Source: JAGLGH01 sp034723595 | Lineage (GTDB): Archaea > Nanobdellota > Nanobdellia > Woesearchaeales > JAGLGH01 | Length of the DNA stretch: 12,544 nucleotides | Direction: 5' to 3' | Assembly (NCBI GenBank): GCA_034723595.1 | Contig: JAYEPB010000080.1 | Location: forward strand, 1-12,544 | In this document: positions 6,095 through 12,535 of the stretch, piece after piece | How the letters are laid out: each line of letters opens with the position of its first letter | How positions within the stretch are numbered: the first letter of the stretch is position 1 | Notes under the pieces: generated by a model | Databases searched by the model: none | What the model saw: the letters and a program-made list of their open reading frames with translations, nothing else | What the model was told of the DNA's origin: nothing | Position numbers and translations under genes: made by a program

Positions 6095-7483
6095 TTAAGA
6101 ATCACCCCATCCTAATCCATATCTGGCAGGACAAAATGAGATAAATTTAAGATCTGGATTTTTTTGCTTTAGTTTTTTTATGTCATCCCATTCAGATATA
6201 TTATTGATTAACAAATACCCTTTTTTTACAAGTTTTTGTGAAAGTTCATCAACATAACTTAGGATTGATTCTTTTGGCATCAAGCTCAGATTATTAGTTG
6301 ATTTATTATTATGGATATACTGCGATGGGATGGTTTTATGCACTGAAGTGCGATGGTATTCTGTTCCCACGCGAATAGCAAGAAAGTGCGCTCTTATCTC
6401 ATCAGGTTTTGAGTCCAGGATTAATTTGATTGTATCTCTCATGCCTTTTTCATCAATCTCTGGCAGATCAAGGATAAAACTAGCTCTGACTCTTAGCCCA
6501 ATCTTCTTGGTTTGCTTAATTACTCTCTTTATATCCTCTGGACTAATCCCTTTGTTTTGACATGTTAAAGCCTTAATGCTGCCTGATTCAGCACCATAAT
6601 GAATCCATTCAAATCCTGCTTTCTTCATAATCTTCATAGTGTCAATATCAAAAGTAGATATTGTCCCAAGGCATCCAAACCTGCATTTGATTTTTCTTTT
6701 GATAATCTCAAGGGAGATGTCATGCATCCTGGTCTTGCTTGCTGTAGCATTATCATCTAAAAAAAGAATTTTCCTCGCAGAATATGTTTTGATAAGATAT
6801 TCAATCTCATCTGCTACATTTTTTGCGCTTCTTGCTCTGAAATTGCCCCAGAATAAAGGTGTTGCGCAAAATTTGCACCTGCCAAAACAACCCCTGCTTG
6901 AAAGAATTGTCCTTACCTCTATGTAGTCTGCCAAATCAATAAGGCTCCTGTCAGGCATTGGAAGGGAATCAAGATCAATCTTCTCGATTCGTTTTTCAGT
7001 TGAATATATCCTTTTACCTATCTTATAGCTTATGCCCAGGATTTTAGACAGAGATTCCTGAGACCATTCCTCTGGCAGAAATAATTCTGAAAGCGCAGGC
7101 TCCATTTCTCCATGAATAACTATGTCTGCACTATTTTGGAGAAACTCTTTAGGGTAGCAATTTGAAGTCTTTCCACCCATGATTACTTTTATCCCGTTGT
7201 CTTGTGCAATTCCTGAGATTTCATTGATTCCGGGGATTGATTCTGTTGTGTGAAGCGGAATGTGATAATCAAAGATTATTACAATAATGCTTGGAGCAAA
7301 TTCAAGAATATGATTCTGTATATCCTTAGGTTTCATCATTTTAACATCCATATCAATGACCTTAACCTTATTTCCAAGAGACTGGATAAATGTTGCAACA
7401 CTTAAGACATCTATTGGTTCAATCAACAGGCTTTGCCTAGTAAAAGGCATGTTTGGAGGATTGATGACTAAAACTTTTTTCAT
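6095..7483 (-). CDS. B12-binding-type radical SAM protein
   Basis: This 462-residue protein begins with a cobalamin-binding-like Rossmann domain (residues 1 to about 140: VLVINPP, VKVIDMD, IIVIIFDYH, IKVIMGG, ADIVIHGE). The radical SAM cluster motif is CFGRCKFC at Cys199, Cys203 and Cys206. Barrel features follow (KILFLDDNATA, GCLGTISTFD, GAESGS, RASFILDLP). The architecture is that of the BchE/HpnJ-like group, which catalyses methylations, cyclisations and other radical chemistry. The DxHxxG cobalamin-ligand motif is not clearly present, only Asp72-Tyr-His74, so cobalamin may bind base-off or not at all. Two bases separate it from the NadM-like stop, and its own stop abuts the kinase ATG. 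The substrate is unknown. Confidence 0.88.
   Translation of the reverse strand: MKKVLVINPPNMPFTRQSLLIEPIDVLSVATFIQSLGNKVKVIDMDVKMMKPKDIQNHILEFAPSIIVIIFDYHIPLHTTESIPGINEISGIAQDNGIKVIMGGKTSNCYPKEFLQNSADIVIHGEMEPALSELFLPEEWSQESLSKILGISYKIGKRIYSTEKRIEKIDLDSLPMPDRSLIDLADYIEVRTILSSRGCFGRCKFCATPLFWGNFRARSAKNVADEIEYLIKTYSARKILFLDDNATASKTRMHDISLEIIKRKIKCRFGCLGTISTFDIDTMKIMKKAGFEWIHYGAESGSIKALTCQNKGISPEDIKRVIKQTKKIGLRVRASFILDLPEIDEKGMRDTIKLILDSKPDEIRAHFLAIRVGTEYHRTSVHKTIPSQYIHNNKSTNNLSLMPKESILSYVDELSQKLVKKGYLLINNISEWDDIKKLKQKNPDLKFISFCPARYGLGWGDS
6101..6108 (-). promoter_or_regulatory. Ribosome binding site GGGGTGAT before the kinase gene
   Basis: GGGGTGAT within the final codons of the radical SAM gene lies six bases before the kinase ATG at 6094. 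It supports that start even though it adds the repeat-like N-terminus. Confidence 0.6.
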
Positions 7484-7485
7484 TT

Positions 7486-8037
7486 TTAGTCCTGATAGAA
7501 TCTGGCAATCCTATCTCTCCCTCCGAATTTTTCAAAATAATATTTGGTTCCTGTTGCTGCATAATCTTTCCATGCAGGGTGATTATCTTTAATCATTTCC
7601 CTGAGCCTTGTTGCAGATATATCAATAGGATTTTTTACAAGTTCAAATGGATTAACTGTCTGATAACCTGCATCATCACAAAGACCAATGACATAATCAT
7701 TTCCAGAAACTATTGCAGTATCTTTATCTAAGCCGCAATAATCCTTCAAATAATCCATCCATTCTTCATCACTCTCAAAATCCGGAACACCTACAAATTT
7801 GCAGTTAGTGATCCCTATGTCATCAAGTGACTTTTCTAGCATTAATTGTCTCTCGTGCGCAGAATAAGGATTATCCCTGCCAATCTTATTGGCGCTTCCA
7901 ATGCCAACAACTACTTCTTCAGCTGCATTGCAGGCAGCCTCAAGCATGCTGATATGGCCTATATGGGGTGGCTGTGTTCTTTGAGGTATAATCAACTTCT
8001 TCGCATATTCCCTGTGTGTGTAATTGTTTCCTATCAT
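7486..8037 (-). CDS. NadM-like nucleotidyltransferase (NMN or pantetheine-phosphate adenylyltransferase fold)
   Basis: This 183-residue protein has the HxGH nucleotidyltransferase motif HIGH at residues 25-28 in the context QPPHIGHI, and the second signature ISATRLR at 140-146. Between them are VVVGIGSANK, NPYSAHERQLML and AIVSGNDYV, all typical of archaeal NadM, which makes NAD from NMN and ATP. The usual GRFQP entry to the first motif is PQRTQP here, and the substrate region is not strictly conserved, so the acceptor could be another phosphate compound such as a phosphopantetheine-like one. It is the first gene of the minus-strand operon, and its stop is two bases from the radical SAM start. 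Pairing with a dephospho-CoA-kinase-like gene in one operon mirrors the last two steps of CoA synthesis. Confidence 0.85.
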   Translation of the reverse strand: MIGNNYTHREYAKKLIIPQRTQPPHIGHISMLEAACNAAEEVVVGIGSANKIGRDNPYSAHERQLMLEKSLDDIGITNCKFVGVPDFESDEEWMDYLKDYCGLDKDTAIVSGNDYVIGLCDDAGYQTVNPFELVKNPIDISATRLREMIKDNHPAWKDYAATGTKYYFEKFGGRDRIARFYQD

Positions 8038-8050
8038 AAATCATTGGAAG

Positions 8051-8102
8051 AGTTGTATTATAGTTAGACATTTTTAACAAAAAACTGTACACATAGTTGT
8101 AT
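8051..8102. repeat. 8-base direct repeat in the divergent promoter region
   Basis: AGTTGTAT occurs at 8051-8058 and again at 8095-8102, between the operon and the divergent regulator gene. One copy overlaps the operon's TATA region and the other lies just before the regulator's promoter element. This is what an operator pair would look like, but eight bases in AT-rich DNA can recur by chance. Confidence 0.35.
8056..8062 (-). promoter_or_regulatory. Possible TATA box for the minus-strand operon
   Basis: TATAATA on the minus strand is centred about 22 bases before the NadM-like ATG at 8037, which fits initiation close to the start codon. A second A/T-rich stretch, TTAAAAA at 8071-8077, is an alternative. 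Confidence 0.4.
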
Positions 8103-8106
8103 CAAA

Positions 8107-8122
8107 CCGAAACATATTTATA
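8107..8122 (+). promoter_or_regulatory. BRE/TATA promoter of the regulator gene
   Basis: CCGAAAC (BRE-like, 8107-8113) is followed by TATTTATA (8115-8122), centred about 26 bases before the ATG at 8145. This predicts a leaderless transcript. Confidence 0.7.
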
Positions 8123-8144
8123 CCAGAGGCACTATATTCACCTC

Positions 8145-8996
8145 ATGACTCTTGATAATAAGACAATAGAAAAGATTAAGGCCTTGGTGTATTCAAGACC
8201 AAGAAACATTAATGAAATTGCTCATGCAATCGATAAGAACTGGAGAACTGCAGACAGGTATATTGAGCAGATCATGCTCCAGACAGGAAATATCAAGACA
8301 ATTACTTTCAGGGAAGGCACAAGAGGTGCGCTGAAGATAGTATATTGGAATAATACTGAAAAGATATATTCAACCGATGTTCAGGAGAAGCTTTTTAAAC
8401 AGATAGAATCTGTGATAGGCAAAGCTGATTTTTCTCCTTTTGAGATCTACCAGTATATTGACCCGAAAAACAGAAAAGGCTACTATGAAGAGATTGAGTC
8501 AGAGAAAAACTATAATTATGATATCAAATCGCTTGCGCCTTTTTTTGAGATTGCTCAAAAAGAGATTTATATCTTTGCAGGCAACCTTGCATTTCTCCAT
8601 CTAAAACACAATAAAAAAACAATCTTTGAATACATAAAAAAAGCAATCAAAAGAAAAGTCATAGTTAAGATAATTACAGATATTAACCTGGCAGATCTTA
8701 ATAATGTTGAACAGGTGCTTTCTTTAAACAGCGGACTGAGAGAGCCTTCTGTAGAGATTCGCCATGAAAAAATCCCTCTAAGGGCATATATCTTTGACAA
8801 CACCATCATAAAATTGGGAGAAATCAATTCCAGCCAGAGAAAGAAAGGTCAAAAAAAGCAGATTCTTGCATTGTATTATGAGATAAGGGATGAAAGCTGG
8901 ATTGATTGGATGCAAAAACTTTTCTATAAGAAATTCCAGAATGCAATTCCTTCAAATTTAAGAATTGAAAATTTGAGGTCCATCAGTAAATTGTGA
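8145..8996 (+). CDS. Winged-helix regulator with PLD/TrmB-like C-terminal domain
   Basis: This 283-residue protein starts with a helix-turn-helix-like region (residues 3 to about 60: TIEKIKALVYSRPRNINEIAHAI, then NWRTADRYIEQI), followed by a wing-like strand pair. The C-terminal half (about 125-270) has the pattern of the PLD-like domain of archaeal TrmB regulators: EIYIFAGNLAFLHL, KVIVKIITDINL, VEIRHEKIPLRAYIFDN and LALYYEIRDESWIDWMQKLF. TrmB proteins use this region to sense a small molecule; no HKD catalytic motif is seen, so it is probably not a nuclease. The ATG at 8145 fits the promoter spacing, whereas a TTG at 8097 would lie upstream of the TATA box. It is divergent from the minus-strand operon and is a natural candidate for its regulator. 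Confidence 0.72.
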   Translation: MTLDNKTIEKIKALVYSRPRNINEIAHAIDKNWRTADRYIEQIMLQTGNIKTITFREGTRGALKIVYWNNTEKIYSTDVQEKLFKQIESVIGKADFSPFEIYQYIDPKNRKGYYEEIESEKNYNYDIKSLAPFFEIAQKEIYIFAGNLAFLHLKHNKKTIFEYIKKAIKRKVIVKIITDINLADLNNVEQVLSLNSGLREPSVEIRHEKIPLRAYIFDNTIIKLGEINSSQRKKGQKKQILALYYEIRDESWIDWMQKLFYKKFQNAIPSNLRIENLRSISKL

Positions 8997-9027
8997 ATCA
9001 ATTGGCCTTTTTAACCCCCCAAAATTC

Positions 9028-9043
9028 CCGAAACATTTAAATA
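9028..9043 (+). promoter_or_regulatory. BRE/TATA promoter of the secreted-protein gene
   Basis: CCGAAACA then TTTAAATA (9036-9043). Initiation near 9066 would leave a short leader that carries GGGTGAT (9069-9075), the ribosome binding site five bases before the ATG at 9081. Confidence 0.7.
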
Positions 9044-9080
9044 TCTCTTTCTTAATTATCAATAAAATGGGTGATTCGTT

Positions 9081-9533
9081 ATGAAAAAAACATTATTACT
9101 ATTATCTGTTATTGTAATCCTTATTTCTGCTTTAGCTTATGCTCAGGAAGATACAACTCCTCCTGAGGACAGCGGAGAGGAAATCTTCTCTTACCTGGAA
9201 CCAATCCTTGAACCACGTATGGGAAACAAAGTTCCGCTTTATGGAAACGAGAGAATCAACGCTTATACAATGGATGGAGAAGAGATCTGCCATGCTGTGA
9301 CTTCTAAAGGTCTGTTTGCTGAATTTGGAAAGAGCATAGAACCTGACCCTACAATGAATGTATATGTCGATGGATTAGATACTGTTCAAACCCTAATAGG
9401 ATCCGAAGATCCTCTAAAGACTTTTTATAAGCTGAAAGGAAATGGAGATATCAAAATAGAACCTGTTGGCGCTACAAAAAAGGTTAAGTTCTTCTTCACA
9501 AATATTTTAGGCAAAATAGCCAGCTGGTTTTAA
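9081..9533 (+). CDS. Small secreted protein, possibly SCP2-like
   Basis: The first 21 residues are a clear signal peptide (Met-Lys-Lys, a Leu/Val/Ile-rich core, then ALAYA before Gln22), so the 129-residue mature protein should be exported. The mature part is acidic at first, with one cysteine (EEICHAV). Its C-terminal half, MNVYVDGLDTVQTL...DPLKTFYKLKGNGDIKIEPVG...VKFFF, follows the strand-helix pattern of SCP2-like lipid-binding domains, where an acidic loop precedes a GxIKIE strand. That resemblance is by eye and weak. The promoter and ribosome binding site are good, and the gene appears monocistronic, ending convergently with the OB-fold gene. Confidence 0.7.
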   Translation: MKKTLLLLSVIVILISALAYAQEDTTPPEDSGEEIFSYLEPILEPRMGNKVPLYGNERINAYTMDGEEICHAVTSKGLFAEFGKSIEPDPTMNVYVDGLDTVQTLIGSEDPLKTFYKLKGNGDIKIEPVGATKKVKFFFTNILGKIASWF

Positions 9534-9622
9534 TCAAAAGTTTACATACAATTTACTTTTGGGCAGGGCTTTCTACTTAGTATCCACCTTAGCCCTTGCA
9601 TTAGGTATTCCCTTAAATCTCT

Positions 9623-9647
9623 AAAAAATTTCTTTCAGAAATTTTTT
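9623..9647. terminator. Perfect A/T hairpin between convergent genes
   Basis: AAAAAATTTCT (9623-9633), loop TTC, then AGAAATTTTTT (9637-9647) form an 11-base-pair stem. It gives a U-run on either strand and sits between two convergent stop codons, so it could terminate transcription in both directions. Archaeal termination depends mainly on the T-tract. Confidence 0.6.
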
Positions 9648-9648
9648 A

Positions 9649-9984
9649 CTAAAAGACCCTAATCCTTGAGGCAATTACTTCCTTATTGCCCTCCTGCTCT
9701 GATATCGTGCCTATGACTTCAACTCTTGCCCCTTTTTCAATAGTCACATTATCAAAAGCTATTATCTCTAGTGTCTCTATGCGTGAGATTGTCAGAAATG
9801 TCACTTCTTCATATGAAGATAAATCCTCTACTATGCCTATAAATTTTATCTGATTCTCTCTAACCTGACTATCTGCAATTCCCTTTCCCTCCACATCCTG
9901 ACCTATAATCTGCAAAAGGCAAAACAATGAGATAATTCCTATTACTGCAATAACCAATGACATCCTGAGGAGTTTTTCTTCCAT
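9649..9984 (-). CDS. Membrane-anchored OB-fold protein
   Basis: This 111-residue protein has one N-terminal hydrophobic helix (about residues 8-26, LVIAVIGIISLFCLL) that could be an anchor or uncleaved signal. Its soluble domain follows an OB-fold strand pattern: QIKFIGIVEDLS, EVTFLTISR, ETLEIIAFDNV, GARVEVIGTISEQEGNKEVIASRIRVF. The V-x-V-x-G-x(8)-K-E-V-x-A segment is typical of tRNA-anti-like OB domains. Similar small anchored OB proteins occur in archaeal genomes; ligand and role are not known from sequence. The ATG at 9984 is about 31 bases from a TATA box and may be leaderless. It is divergent from the LSm gene. Confidence 0.68.
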   Translation of the reverse strand: MEEKLLRMSLVIAVIGIISLFCLLQIIGQDVEGKGIADSQVRENQIKFIGIVEDLSSYEEVTFLTISRIETLEIIAFDNVTIEKGARVEVIGTISEQEGNKEVIASRIRVF

Positions 9985-10010
9985 GTATGTCCAAGATAAC
10001 TAGTCATTAA

Positions 10011-10019
10011 TAAAATATA
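10011..10019 (-). promoter_or_regulatory. TATA box of the OB-fold gene
   Basis: TATATTTTA on the minus strand, centred about 31 bases before the ATG at 9984, predicts a leader of only a few bases. Confidence 0.55.
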
Positions 10020-10061
10020 CCTCCATTTTTCCGGAAGATTTTTAAAATAGCTGCAATAATC

Positions 10062-10080
10062 AATATATATATATAGATAT
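10062..10080 (+). promoter_or_regulatory. TATA-rich promoter stretch before the LSm gene
   Basis: An alternating AT run precedes the LSm gene, followed by GAGG at 10083-10086, nine bases before the ATG at 10096. The TATA position cannot be fixed within the run; if GAGG is to lie in the message, the functional box must be upstream or at the very start of the run. Confidence 0.4.
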
Positions 10081-10095
10081 AAGAGGAATATAACC

Positions 10096-10407
10096 ATGGA
10101 AAAATACCCCACTCCAATAGAGACTTTACATGAATTCAAAGGCAGGGAGATAATAGTAGAACTTAGGAATAAAGAGACAATATGTGGTGAGCTTGTGGCT
10201 TTTGACCTTAGCACAAACCTTACACTAAAGACTGCTGAAGGCACAAGATTTTTCCAAGGAAGTTCTGTGAACATCCTGTACAGCAAAAATGAGACTGAAT
10301 CAACAGGAACCGAAGTAAAAGAAGAAAGCCCATCTGAACCTGAAACCCCTAAAGAAGCAGAAGTTACTGAAGAACTTCCAAAAAAAGAAGAAGATAAAAC
10401 AGAATAA
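10096..10407 (+). CDS. Sm-like archaeal protein (LSm/SmAP) with acidic C-terminal tail
   Basis: Residues 8-63 are an Sm fold. The Sm1 motif is seen as KGREIIVELRNKETICGELVAFD with Gly31, Asp37 and Asn41 (STNLTL), and the Sm2 motif as FFQGSSVNILY (52-62). Archaeal LSm proteins form heptameric or hexameric rings that bind U-rich RNA. The Sm2 arginine of the usual RG pair is Gln54 here, which may weaken or change RNA contact. Residues 64-103 are a tail rich in Glu, Pro, Thr and Lys, probably disordered; many archaeal LSm proteins lack one. The gene has its own AT-rich promoter and stands divergent from the OB-fold gene. Confidence 0.9.
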   Translation: MEKYPTPIETLHEFKGREIIVELRNKETICGELVAFDLSTNLTLKTAEGTRFFQGSSVNILYSKNETESTGTEVKEESPSEPETPKEAEVTEELPKKEEDKTE

Positions 10408-10435
10408 TCCCACTTGCCACAGGACAACTTATCAT

Positions 10436-10447
10436 AAACATTATAAA
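10436..10447 (+). promoter_or_regulatory. AAACAT/TATA promoter of the nuclease gene
   Basis: AAACAT (10436-10441) and TTATAAA (10441-10447) are centred about 26 bases before the ATG at 10470, predicting a leaderless message. No ribosome binding site is visible. Confidence 0.65.
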
Positions 10448-10469
10448 GCTGAGTTTTTTCTTATATTTT

Positions 10470-11282
10470 ATGGCAAGAGCATATGAATCTCCATCTTCAA
10501 TTAATACTTATAACCAATGCCCTAGAAAATACTATTATCTATATATTGCAAAATATCCCACTCTGCCAAGCATTCATCTTATCAGAGGCAATGTTGCGCA
10601 TTCTGCTCTTGAACATTTTTATAATATTAGCGATGCCGACCTTGAAAAACTTAGCATAACAGATTATGAGGTTGTATTGAGAACAGAGATAAAGAAGCAA
10701 CTGAAGGATTTCTGGTTCAGAAGTATGAATAAGTTTAAGAAACTGGATATTTCTAATGACCAGCATCTTTTTTATTTTAGGGAAACTCAGGAGATGATGC
10801 AGACCTGGATGGGAATATTCCTTGAAAAATTAAGAATAAAAATAGATGAGATAGGTAGTATCAAAAGAGCATTCAAATCACTTATTCCAACAAGAGAAAA
10901 AAAATTCTTCTCACAGACCTTCAAGGTCATGGGATTTATTGATGTTATTGAAGAAATAGACAGCAAAATTAGGCTCATGGATTATAAGACCAGCAAACGA
11001 CCTCATATAAATGAGGCTTACAAGCTGCAGTTGGCAATCTACTCTCTGCTTTATTATGAACAATATGGCAGATTGCCTGATGAGGTAGGCATATATTTCC
11101 TGAAACATAATGAACAGAGCTTTCTTGCTGATGAGCAGTTGATGGAGTTTGCAAAAAGAGAATGCCTGCTTATGCAGAAGAAAACAAAGACTGAGAAAAT
11201 TGATGATTATCCAAAGCAGAAAAGCCCCTTATGTAAGTATTCTACAGGTCAATGCGATTTCTATGATATATGCATGAAATAG
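10470..11282 (+). CDS. PD-(D/E)XK nuclease, RecB/Cas4-like, with candidate Fe-S cysteines
   Basis: This 270-residue protein has the RecB-family exonuclease layout. It opens with SSINTYNQCPRKYYY (Cys17), then RGNVAHSALEHF with His44, a metal-binding Asp158 (GFIDVIEE), the DYKTSK core (Asp171, Lys173) and the Gln187-containing helix KLQLAIYSLLYY. Cys255, Cys262 and Cys268 near the end, together with Cys17, match the four-cysteine arrangement that holds a 4Fe-4S cluster in Cas4 and AddB-type nucleases. It probably degrades or trims DNA in repair or recombination. No CRISPR array or cas gene is present, so a Cas4 role in spacer capture is not supported here. The gene is monocistronic and leaderless by promoter spacing. 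Confidence 0.85.
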   Translation: MARAYESPSSINTYNQCPRKYYYLYIAKYPTLPSIHLIRGNVAHSALEHFYNISDADLEKLSITDYEVVLRTEIKKQLKDFWFRSMNKFKKLDISNDQHLFYFRETQEMMQTWMGIFLEKLRIKIDEIGSIKRAFKSLIPTREKKFFSQTFKVMGFIDVIEEIDSKIRLMDYKTSKRPHINEAYKLQLAIYSLLYYEQYGRLPDEVGIYFLKHNEQSFLADEQLMEFAKRECLLMQKKTKTEKIDDYPKQKSPLCKYSTGQCDFYDICMK

Positions 11283-11299
11283 GCCCTCTTTTAATTCGT

Positions 11300-11317
11300 A
11301 ACATTTATTAATATAAG
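11300..11317 (+). promoter_or_regulatory. AACAT/TATA promoter of the PpiC lipoprotein gene
   Basis: AACAT (11300-11304) runs into TTTATTAATATAAG. Initiation around 11335-11340 gives a leader of about 30 bases that carries GGAGGG (11356-11361), seven bases before the ATG at 11369. Confidence 0.6.
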
Positions 11318-11368
11318 CATCATTCTGATTTATCAGTTCAATGTTAATATTTACTGGAGGGAATAATT

Positions 11369-12397
11369 ATGAAAAAAATAACCAAAATGTTAGCGATCTT
11401 TCTTATCCTAATAGCAAGCCTTGCTCTTGCAGGCTGCAGTGCTAAGGATTTGACTGGTAGGTTTGTAGAAGAGAATGAGGGCACTGGCAGTGGTATTGTT
11501 GCTCTTGTGAATGGAGAAGAGATCTATGAAGATTATATGGAAAGGCAGTATGAGATTATATCAGTCAACTACCAGACATATGGTATGGAACTGTCAAAGA
11601 TAGATCTTCTTAAAAATGCACTTATTCCTCAAATGATTCTTGTGCAGGAAGCAAAGAAAGAAGGCATAGAAGTAACTGATGAGGAAGTGACAGAGTTCGT
11701 AGATACTGAGATGGCAAAGATTATGGAGTCAATGCCTGAAGAAGAACTTTTAACTCAACTTAACAGCATGGGTATAACTCTTGAAGAGCTTAAATCTGAC
11801 AATGCACTAGCATACAGAACACAGCTTTATATCCAACGGCTGCTGGAGAAATCTGTCTGGTCTGGAATCGAAGTGAGCGATAAGGAAGTACAGGATTATT
11901 ATGATAATAATATTAATCAGTTCAAGGAAGGAGAACAGGTAAGGGCAAGCCATATCCTTGTCGAAACAGAATCTGAAGCAGAAAACATTCTCAGCCAGAT
12001 TAGATCAGGATCAGACTTTGAAGAACTTGCTCAGGAGCATTCAACATGCCCAAGCAGTGAAGAAGGCGGCGATCTTGGATATTTTGCGCATGGATCAATG
12101 GTTCCTGAATTTGAAGAAGTGGCATTTGCTTTGAAAGTAGGTGAAATCTCTGATGTGGTAGAGACTCAATTTGGATATCATATCATCAAACTTACCTCAA
12201 AGAAAGAGGGAGGTACTTCTGGATTTGATGAAGTTAAAGATGAACTCACTCAGCAGTTGATGATTGGCAAACAGAGAGCTGCAGAAGAAGTATACATAAA
12301 CCAGCTCAAGGACATGGCAGAGATAGAGATTCTGCTTGAAGAGCCTGTTGAAGAAACTCAAATTGAAGTAGATGCTGTTGGAAAACTTTTGCAATAA
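11369..12397 (+). CDS. SurA/PrsA-like parvulin (PpiC) peptidyl-prolyl isomerase lipoprotein
   Basis: This 342-residue protein has a lipoprotein signal: Lys-rich start, hydrophobic core, then the lipobox LAGC with Cys23 as the lipid-modified residue. Residues about 40-185 are a SurA-N-like helical chaperone region (ALVNGEEIYEDYMERQY, then several Glu-rich helices). Residues about 190-277 are a PpiC parvulin domain: VRASHILVETESEAENIL with His195, FEELAQEHSTCPS, GGDLGYF, MVPEFEEVAFAL and TQFGYHIIKL with His271. A helical, acidic tail follows. Such proteins sit on the outer face of the membrane and assist folding of secreted proteins. Parvulin lipoproteins are best known from bacteria and occur in some archaea, possibly by transfer. 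The strong GGAGGG site supports the start. Confidence 0.92.
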   Translation: MKKITKMLAIFLILIASLALAGCSAKDLTGRFVEENEGTGSGIVALVNGEEIYEDYMERQYEIISVNYQTYGMELSKIDLLKNALIPQMILVQEAKKEGIEVTDEEVTEFVDTEMAKIMESMPEEELLTQLNSMGITLEELKSDNALAYRTQLYIQRLLEKSVWSGIEVSDKEVQDYYDNNINQFKEGEQVRASHILVETESEAENILSQIRSGSDFEELAQEHSTCPSSEEGGDLGYFAHGSMVPEFEEVAFALKVGEISDVVETQFGYHIIKLTSKKEGGTSGFDEVKDELTQQLMIGKQRAAEEVYINQLKDMAEIEILLEEPVEETQIEVDAVGKLLQ

Positions 12398-12403
12398 AGT
12401 AAA

Positions 12404-12425
12404 TTTTTTTTATTTTTATATATTT
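12404..12425 (+). terminator. T-rich terminator after the PpiC gene
   Basis: Eight T residues at 12404-12411, then TTTTT at 12413-12417 and further T-rich DNA, begin seven bases after the stop codon. This is the usual form of an archaeal intrinsic terminator. Confidence 0.6.
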
Positions 12426-12427
12426 TA

Positions 12428-12535
12428 TACCACCAGTCTGTGACTGGTGTAATCAAGTGGTATTAAATATGCTCAATAGGGAGTGACCCGAGGCGAAGCC
12501 GAGCATGCCACCAGTGTTTCACTGGTGGTGGTCAC
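12428..12535. repeat. Cluster of GC-rich inverted repeats at the window edge
   Basis: Two related hairpins are present: CACCAGTC-TGT-GACTGGTG (12431-12449) and CCACCAGTG-TTT-CACTGGTGG (12508-12528). TACCAC (12428-12433) can also pair with GTGGTA (12457-12462), and GTGACC (12483-12488) with GGTCAC (12530-12535), the latter enclosing a small GGC-GAA-GCC hairpin and the second long hairpin. The stretch is much more GC-rich than its surroundings. It could be a structured RNA, a palindromic dispersed repeat or the end of a mobile element; the edge of the window hides the rest. Confidence 0.65.

Noticed and set aside
8097..8144. TTG start extending the regulator by 16 residues
   Set aside because: It lies upstream of the BRE/TATA element, which predicts initiation at the ATG at 8145.
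9563..9599. AGGGCT/AGCCCT inverted repeat as an RNA gene
   Set aside because: Only six perfect base pairs with a 20-base loop and no further structure. It is too weak to call.
9942..10427. Minus-strand frame opposite the LSm gene
   Set aside because: It is antisense to a clear Sm fold, is Ser-rich from complementary codons, and overlaps both neighbouring promoters.
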